This document shows, piece after piece, positions 59,056 through 64,000 of a stretch of 64,000 nt of DNA. Source of the stretch: Bacteroidaceae bacterium (GTDB taxonomy: Bacteria; Bacteroidota; Bacteroidia; Bacteroidales; Bacteroidaceae). The stretch is taken from positions 29,297 to 93,296 of the forward strand of contig JAFXNA010000048.1 of assembly GCA_017529865.1 (NCBI GenBank), read 5' to 3'. Position 1 is the first letter of the stretch. The number at the start of each line of letters is the position of its first letter. The notes beneath the pieces were generated by a model. It worked only from the letters and a program-made list of their open reading frames with translations. It was not told the origin of the DNA and made no database searches. Made by a program: the position numbers and the translations under genes.

Positions 59056-59709
59056 TTACGAAGCGAGGCTGATATTGTGGGCAATAGCAAGCTTTCGCAG
59101 GTTGATTAGTGCGTATCTTGTTCTGCCCAAAGCCGTGTTAATGCTACAGTTGAGCATGACAGCAATGTCCTTGAAACTCATGTCCTGATAGAAGCGCAGA
59201 TTGATGATTTGCTGCTGGTTGTCGGGCAGCATCTTAATAATCTGTTGCAAGCCACAGAGGTTTTGAGTCTGGATAATCTGGGTTTCGACGTTGTTTTCGT
59301 CAGCCAGTTTGATGTCATTGAACAAGTCGATCTCGTTCTCATCGTTCGAGATATTTTTTTCGTTGTTCACTTGACGGAAATAGTCGACTAAGATGTTGTG
59401 GGTGATACGCATGAGCCATGCGCTGAACTTCTGCTGCTCAGCATATTTGCCGTTTTTGAGCGTAGCAACCACACGCATGAATGTATCCTGGAACAAATCC
59501 TCGGCTACATCGTTGTTACGTACGATATAAGAGATATATGAAAAAACTTTACTTTCATAACGATTCAACAAAACGTTGAATGCTTCATGATTGCCTTCTA
59601 CGTAAAATCTTACCAATGCTTCGTCGGTAAGGGTTTTCAAATTATTCATTATGCTCTGTTTAGGATCAGTCTCAACACACGTAGTCGTCAACACTGCATT
59701 GACTGACAT
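59056..59709 (-). CDS. ECF-type RNA polymerase sigma factor
   Basis: 217 residues. Region 2 contains A-E-D-L-F-Q-D-T-F-M-R-V and W-L-M-R-I-T-H-N-I-L-V-D-Y-F-R; region 4 has M-S-F-K-D-I-A-V-M-L-N-C-S-I-N-T-A-L-G-R. There is no adjacent FecR-type anti-sigma or SusC/D pair, so it is not a typical carbohydrate ECF. The start may be at 59709 or at Met 59649 (M-N-N-L-K-T-L), which fits other ECF lengths better. Target regulon unknown. Confidence 0.87.
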   Translation of the reverse strand: MSVNAVLTTTCVETDPKQSIMNNLKTLTDEALVRFYVEGNHEAFNVLLNRYESKVFSYISYIVRNNDVAEDLFQDTFMRVVATLKNGKYAEQQKFSAWLMRITHNILVDYFRQVNNEKNISNDENEIDLFNDIKLADENNVETQIIQTQNLCGLQQIIKMLPDNQQQIINLRFYQDMSFKDIAVMLNCSINTALGRTRYALINLRKLAIAHNISLAS

Positions 59710-59857
59710 TGTTAATTAGCGTAATGTTTTTTCGATAGGCAATACTTGTTTTTAAGTTCGTAAATTTATGAAAGTTCTCAAAATCGGTTGCAAATTAACA
59801 CAAGATTTGGCATATATGCAAGAAAAATCAAGAAAAAATGCTGAAATCCTGTTATTT

Positions 59858-60832
59858 TTAACACATTCTCATTCCGTTTTCGCATTTAAACCCTCGTAAG
59901 AAGTCGCTTACAGCCATTTTTTTCTTTCCTGAGAGTTGTAGGGTTTGGATGTTAATATAACCGTCGGATGTCTTAACTTTGAGGTAGGTCTTCCCATCTG
60001 TGCAGATGTTACCGATGGTGCCTGCATTGGAGGAAAACTCTTTAGTGGCTTCGTAGATTTTGACCTCAAGAGTTTTGTTGGTAGTCTGCAGTTCTGTCCA
60101 TGCGGCAGGATAGGGACTGAGACCTCGGATGAAGTCATAGATCTGTTTTGTGTTCTTTTGTTGCCAATCAATGCGACAGGTCTCGCGAAAGATTTTGGGA
60201 GCCGGTTTCAATTCTTGGACCGCATTTGTTAGCTCACTTTGTTCAATAGGATGGATGTTGTCTGCCAGAATGTTATCTACGGTTTCTGTGACCAGTTGCC
60301 CTCCCAGCATCATGAGTTTGTCGTGGATGATTCCTACGTTGTCGGTGTCTTCTATGGGAATACGTACTTGCTGAATCACCTTTCCTGTGTCGATTTCATG
60401 TTTTAGAAAGAAGGTGGTAATACCAGTTTCGGTCTCGCCATTGATGATTGCCCAATTGAGTGGGGCAGCGCCTCGATATTGTGGCAGCAGAGAAGCATGA
60501 AGATTGAAGGTCCCCAAGCGTGGCATGTTCCAAACGACTTCAGGCAACATACGGAAGGCTACTACGATTTGCAGATCGGCTTGGAGCGAACGCAGTTCTT
60601 CGATAAATGTCTCGTCTTTAAGTTTGACGGGCTGAAGTACTTTTAGATTGTGTTCTACAGCGTATGCCTTTACAGGGCTGGGTTGCAATATGCTACCATG
60701 ACGTCCTATCGGCTTGTCGGGCATTGTGATGACACCTACAATGTTATAACCGCCTTCGACAAGACATCTTAGACTCTCGACAGCAAAATCGGGAGTTCCC
60801 ATATATACGATTCTTAGTTCTTCTTTCTTCAT
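59858..60832 (-). CDS. fmt: Methionyl-tRNA formyltransferase
   Basis: 324 residues. The formyl-transfer domain has Y-M-G-T-P-D-F-A and the catalytic H-A-S-L-L-P-Q-Y-R-G-A-A-P motif; the C-terminal OB-like domain binds tRNA. It formylates initiator Met-tRNA. A housekeeping gene with no odd features, 54 bp downstream of the ClC channel gene on the same strand. Confidence 0.95.
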   Translation of the reverse strand: MKKEELRIVYMGTPDFAVESLRCLVEGGYNIVGVITMPDKPIGRHGSILQPSPVKAYAVEHNLKVLQPVKLKDETFIEELRSLQADLQIVVAFRMLPEVVWNMPRLGTFNLHASLLPQYRGAAPLNWAIINGETETGITTFFLKHEIDTGKVIQQVRIPIEDTDNVGIIHDKLMMLGGQLVTETVDNILADNIHPIEQSELTNAVQELKPAPKIFRETCRIDWQQKNTKQIYDFIRGLSPYPAAWTELQTTNKTLEVKIYEATKEFSSNAGTIGNICTDGKTYLKVKTSDGYINIQTLQLSGKKKMAVSDFLRGFKCENGMRMC

Positions 60833-60886
60833 ACACCTTATTTATATAATATAGGGTAATATAGAGTTTTATAGGTTTAAATAGGA

Positions 60887-62692
60887 TTATTCGGCAGAGA
60901 AATTCACGAGTACTTCTCGGTACGAATTAAACAATCCTGAGCGGGATACAAAGCCGAGGAACTGATGCTCGTCGTTGACGACAGGCAGGTTCCATGCTTT
61001 GGTTTCGTCAAATTTTTCTGTTGCAGTTTTCAGGGTGTCGTTCGTGTTCAAGAGTGCAGGAGGGTCTTTCATGAATGACGTGACTGTGAACTGGTGGTAC
61101 AGTTCGGGGCGGAAGATATATTTTCGGATGGAGTCGAGTGTGACTACTCCTAAGAATACACCGTTCTGATCGGTTACGGGGAAAATGTTACGATGTGCTT
61201 TTGATATGACTGATACCATCTTGCCAAGGTCCATATCCGGGGTAAATGACTTGTAATCCGTTTCAATCTGCGACTCCAGATTGATGATGGTGAGGATGGC
61301 CTGATCCTTATCGTGGGTAATCAGTTCACCTTTTCGGGCCAATCGCATGGCATAAATGCTATGAGGCTCAAAGGTGTTGATAGTGAGATAGGACATCACT
61401 GAAACGATCATCAGTGGAACAAATAGTCCATAGCCTCCTGTTAACTCAGCAATGAGGAAGATGCCCGTTAGAGGAGCATGCATGACACCAGACATTAATC
61501 CTGCCATACCGTATAGGGCACAGTTCTTTGATGAAAGGAATCCGTTGTTGCCTAGCTCCAACCCTAATGCATCGTTCCAAAGGTTCGCAAAGATGAAGCC
61601 GGCGATACAGCCAAGGAACAACGATGGCGCGAATACTCCTCCACAACCTCCTGCACCATTGGTAGCTGTTGTGGCAAATACTTTCAGCAGCAATACCAAT
61701 CCCAGATAGAGCAACAGGGTGTTGCTTCCATAGAACAAGGTGTTGTGCATGATGGTATCCGGATGTGCATTGTTGATCAATTGCGAAATGACATCATAAC
61801 CTTCTCCATACATCGCAGGGAAGAAATAGATGAGAGCACCCAAGACAGATGCTCCTACGAGGAATTTCTTCCATGGTTTAGCTAGTTTTCCAAAGATTCC
61901 CTCAAACCAATTCATGGATCGGGTGAAATAGAGCGAAACAAGTCCGCAAAGGATGCCGAAGAGTATACAGCCTGGGATGATGTCAATGGTGAATGCCTTG
62001 TCGAGGTTGAACGAAAACATAGAGTCTGTTCCGTACAGGGCATAAGACACACAGACGGAGGTGAGACAGGTGACGAGCAAAGGTAGCAAGGATGCCATGT
62101 TCAAGTCAAGCATCAGTACTTCCAACACAAACATCACGCCTGCAATGGGAGCCTTGAAAATGGCTGCCACAGCGCCAGCGGCACCACATCCAACTAACAG
62201 CATAACTGTGTTTTGAGGCAGATTGAATCGTTTGCCCAAATTAGAACCAAAGGCAGAACCTGTCAGTACGATAGGGGCCTCGGCTCCTACCGATCCTCCA
62301 AATCCGATGGTGATGGAACTGGCAACGATACTTGTCCAACGGTTATGTCCCTTGATGCGTGCTCGCTTCCTGGAGATGGCGTAGAGGATCTTTGTCACAC
62401 CATGACTGATATCGTCCTTCACCACATATTTCACAAACAAGGCCGTAATCAGAATACCGATAGCAGGGTAGAGCATGTACAACCCATTGGTTTCTGATAG
62501 GTTAAACTGGTTTGTGAGCAGATGTTTGATTTCCTCCACCAGATATTTCAAGATGAAGGCAGCCAATCCAGAGCACAGACCCACAATCAGACTGAGCATC
62601 AACACAATCTGGTGATTGGTATGATCGCCCTTTATCCATTCTGTGATATTGTGGATAATGTTTGCTTCGCGTCTGATGACTGAATACTTCAT
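60887..62692 (-). CDS. ClC-family chloride channel/transporter with CBS domains
   Basis: 601 residues. ClC signatures are G-F-G-G-S-V-G-A-E-A-P, where the gating glutamate is retained although the usual R/K-E-G-P is A-E-A-P, and G-A-G-G-C-G-G-V-F-A-P-S-L-F-L-G. The C-terminal 140 residues are a CBS pair (P-V-T-D-Q-N-G-V-F-L-G-V-V and L-P-V-V-N-D-E-H-Q-F-L-G-F-V) that may bind nucleotides. Whether it is a Cl-/H+ exchanger or a channel is not clear by eye. Confidence 0.9.
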   Translation of the reverse strand: MKYSVIRREANIIHNITEWIKGDHTNHQIVLMLSLIVGLCSGLAAFILKYLVEEIKHLLTNQFNLSETNGLYMLYPAIGILITALFVKYVVKDDISHGVTKILYAISRKRARIKGHNRWTSIVASSITIGFGGSVGAEAPIVLTGSAFGSNLGKRFNLPQNTVMLLVGCGAAGAVAAIFKAPIAGVMFVLEVLMLDLNMASLLPLLVTCLTSVCVSYALYGTDSMFSFNLDKAFTIDIIPGCILFGILCGLVSLYFTRSMNWFEGIFGKLAKPWKKFLVGASVLGALIYFFPAMYGEGYDVISQLINNAHPDTIMHNTLFYGSNTLLLYLGLVLLLKVFATTATNGAGGCGGVFAPSLFLGCIAGFIFANLWNDALGLELGNNGFLSSKNCALYGMAGLMSGVMHAPLTGIFLIAELTGGYGLFVPLMIVSVMSYLTINTFEPHSIYAMRLARKGELITHDKDQAILTIINLESQIETDYKSFTPDMDLGKMVSVISKAHRNIFPVTDQNGVFLGVVTLDSIRKYIFRPELYHQFTVTSFMKDPPALLNTNDTLKTATEKFDETKAWNLPVVNDEHQFLGFVSRSGLFNSYREVLVNFSAE

Positions 62693-62713
62693 GTCTCTGT
62701 GCTGAATCTGAAC

Positions 62714-63280
62714 TTATTCTCTGATAATCTGGAACTTCCCACTCGCATCAATCTTGATGATGCTTGATGGCTTATGTTTCTCCTTACATTGACGATTGTA
62801 TTTCACAACATAGTCCACGGCGTTCTTGATATCGTCGGATATCTCGTCGAACGTTCGAGCAGTTGGTTCGCCACTGATATTGGCACTGGTCGAAACGATA
62901 GGTTTTTGGAATCGGAAGCAGAGTTCCTTAGAGAATTCTTCCTTCGTGATTCGCATCCCTATGCTACCGTCTTCAGCCAGTAGATTGGGCGCAAGTCCGA
63001 CAGCTTGGTCAAAGATGATGGTGAGAGGTTTCTCTGCCATCTCAATCATGTCCCAAGTGACATCTGCTACATTGCGTACATATCTTGATAGACGTGCATC
63101 GCTGTCGACCAGACATATCAAGGCTTTGCTGTCGTCGCGTCGTTTGATTTCATACACACGCTTGACTGCTTCTGGATTGGTGGCATCGCATCCGATACCC
63201 CACACCGTGTCGGTAGGGTAGAGGATGACTCCCCCTTGTCGCATCACGTCTACTGCTTTCTTTACTTCGTCTTGTAACAT
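62714..63280 (-). CDS. tsaC: YrdC/Sua5-type L-threonylcarbamoyladenylate synthase
   Basis: 188 residues. The YrdC fold shows P-T-D-T-V-W-G-I-G-C-D-A, K-R-R-D-D-S-K-A, and S-T-S-A-N-I-S-G. It makes the threonylcarbamoyl-AMP used for t6A in tRNA. It is the short form without the Sua5 C-terminal domain. The clc gene ends 22 bp further on in the same direction. Confidence 0.92.
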   Translation of the reverse strand: MLQDEVKKAVDVMRQGGVILYPTDTVWGIGCDATNPEAVKRVYEIKRRDDSKALICLVDSDARLSRYVRNVADVTWDMIEMAEKPLTIIFDQAVGLAPNLLAEDGSIGMRITKEEFSKELCFRFQKPIVSTSANISGEPTARTFDEISDDIKNAVDYVVKYNRQCKEKHKPSSIIKIDASGKFQIIRE

Positions 63281-63310
63281 TTTCTTTTTATTGCTTCAAC
63301 CGTTCTGTCT

Positions 63311-64000
63311 TTAGAACTCACTTGTGAAATGGAACTTTATATGCTTGAAATCCTGTTGTGCCATTTGGAGCACGTAGTTGGAGTCGGCCAGGAATACATC
63401 GCGCCCTTCTCGGTCCTTTGCCATATACTGATACTTACGTTTCTTGAAAGCTTCCAGTTCGGCATCGTCATCGCTTTCAATCCAACAAGCTTTGTACAGA
63501 CTGACAGGCTCCCAGCGGCACTGGGCGTTATATTCGTTTTCCAAACGATACTGAATGACCTCGAATTGGAGTTGCCCTACGGTGCCGATGAGTTTACGGC
63601 CATTGAACTGGTTGATAAACATCTGTGCCACGCCTTCGTCCATCAACTGATCGATGCCTTTTGCCAATTGCTTGGTTTTCATCGGGTCGGCATTTTCGAT
63701 GTATTTGAACATTTCTGGTGAGAAACTTGGCAGTCCTTTGAAATGCAACTGCTCGCCCTCTGTGAGGGTATCGCCAATCTTGAAGATGCCATTATCGGGT
63801 AGACCTACGATATCGCCAGGATAAGCTTCTTCAATGGTGCTCTTCTTCTGGGCCATGAATTGGGTAGGAGAAGAGAAACGCACGGTCTTACCTTGACGGA
63901 TATGCTGGTAGGGCGCATTTCTGACAAATTTGCCCGAGCAAACCTTACAGAATGCAGTACATGAGCGATGGTTGGGATCAATGTTAGCAGTAATCTTAAA
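63311..64000 (-). CDS. prfC: Peptide chain release factor 3, C-terminal part (N-terminus outside window)
   Basis: The frame stays open to the window edge, giving 229 codons. Visible motifs are F-K-I-T-A-N-I-D-P-N-H-R near the edge, V-R-F-S-S-P-T-Q-F-M-A-Q and V-G-Q-L-Q-F-E-V, typical of RF3. A Met at 63883 is internal and not the true start. RF3 recycles RF1 and RF2. tsaC starts 31 bp beyond its stop. Confidence 0.93.
   Translation of the reverse strand, partial: FKITANIDPNHRSCTAFCKVCSGKFVRNAPYQHIRQGKTVRFSSPTQFMAQKKSTIEEAYPGDIVGLPDNGIFKIGDTLTEGEQLHFKGLPSFSPEMFKYIENADPMKTKQLAKGIDQLMDEGVAQMFINQFNGRKLIGTVGQLQFEVIQYRLENEYNAQCRWEPVSLYKACWIESDDDAELEAFKKRKYQYMAKDREGRDVFLADSNYVLQMAQQDFKHIKFHFTSEF

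Overview
The window looks like a chromosomal piece of a gut-type Bacteroidales bacterium, most likely Prevotella or a close relative. The evidence is the many TAnnTTTG -7 promoter boxes in place of sigma70 -10 boxes, the lack of clear Shine-Dalgarno sites, many small lipoproteins, BspA-type leucine-rich repeats, the RprX/RprY pair, a GTPase-site-altered EF-G paralogue, and TonB-dependent thiamine uptake under a TPP riboswitch. The genus is inferred; there is no rRNA in the window.

Layout. 1-9.3 kb: four tandem lipidated sensor kinases that share one architecture (periplasmic binding-like domain, one membrane helix, kinase core) but have lost different core parts. 9.3-12.3 kb: a GH51 arabinofuranosidase and a CE1-type esterase, together suited to arabinoxylan side chains. 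12.4-16.5 kb: a membrane LRR protein, a candidate small RNA, an 11-bp tandem repeat, an MNT-HEPN toxin-antitoxin pair and a long non-coding stretch packed with short hairpins. 16.2-22.7 kb: a mosaic array of small secreted proteins that share a near-identical signal peptide plus single dockerin-like calcium loop but carry different AT-rich C-terminal domains; the array ends with two cohesin-like proteins. 22.7-30.5 kb: BNR_4, GH31 and GH3 glycan-active proteins.

30.6-37.3 kb is an accessory island: a RhuM remnant, a hairpin cluster, and a segment bounded by an inverted repeat of about 88 bp. That segment holds a structured RNA leader, a tightly overlapping three-gene operon (TPR-HEMMH metallopeptidase-like protein, MazG-like pyrophosphohydrolase, nuclease-helicase fused to a LexA/S24 peptidase) and a row of long hairpins, most with TATATA in the loop. 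It resembles an uncharacterised defence or stress cassette. 37.3-40.5 kb: PnuC-family transporter and TonB receptor behind a TPP riboswitch. 40.6-54.9 kb: a TPR-lipoprotein kinase, YjbQ, tRNA-Pro, a secreted protein with a duplicated domain, GH95, DUF2975 with an XRE regulator, a K+ channel, a MaoC-like hydratase and RprXY. 55-64 kb: housekeeping genes on the minus strand (EF-G paralogue, HemW, ECF sigma factor, Fmt, ClC channel, TsaC/YrdC-type protein, RF3).

Short dispersed repeats are a theme of the window. Some sit directly upstream of promoters, and others appear to have been absorbed in frame into coding sequence (GH3, PnuC-like, TonB receptor, and two signal peptides). Coordinates and motifs were read by eye; domain names rest on recognisable motifs and not on database searches.
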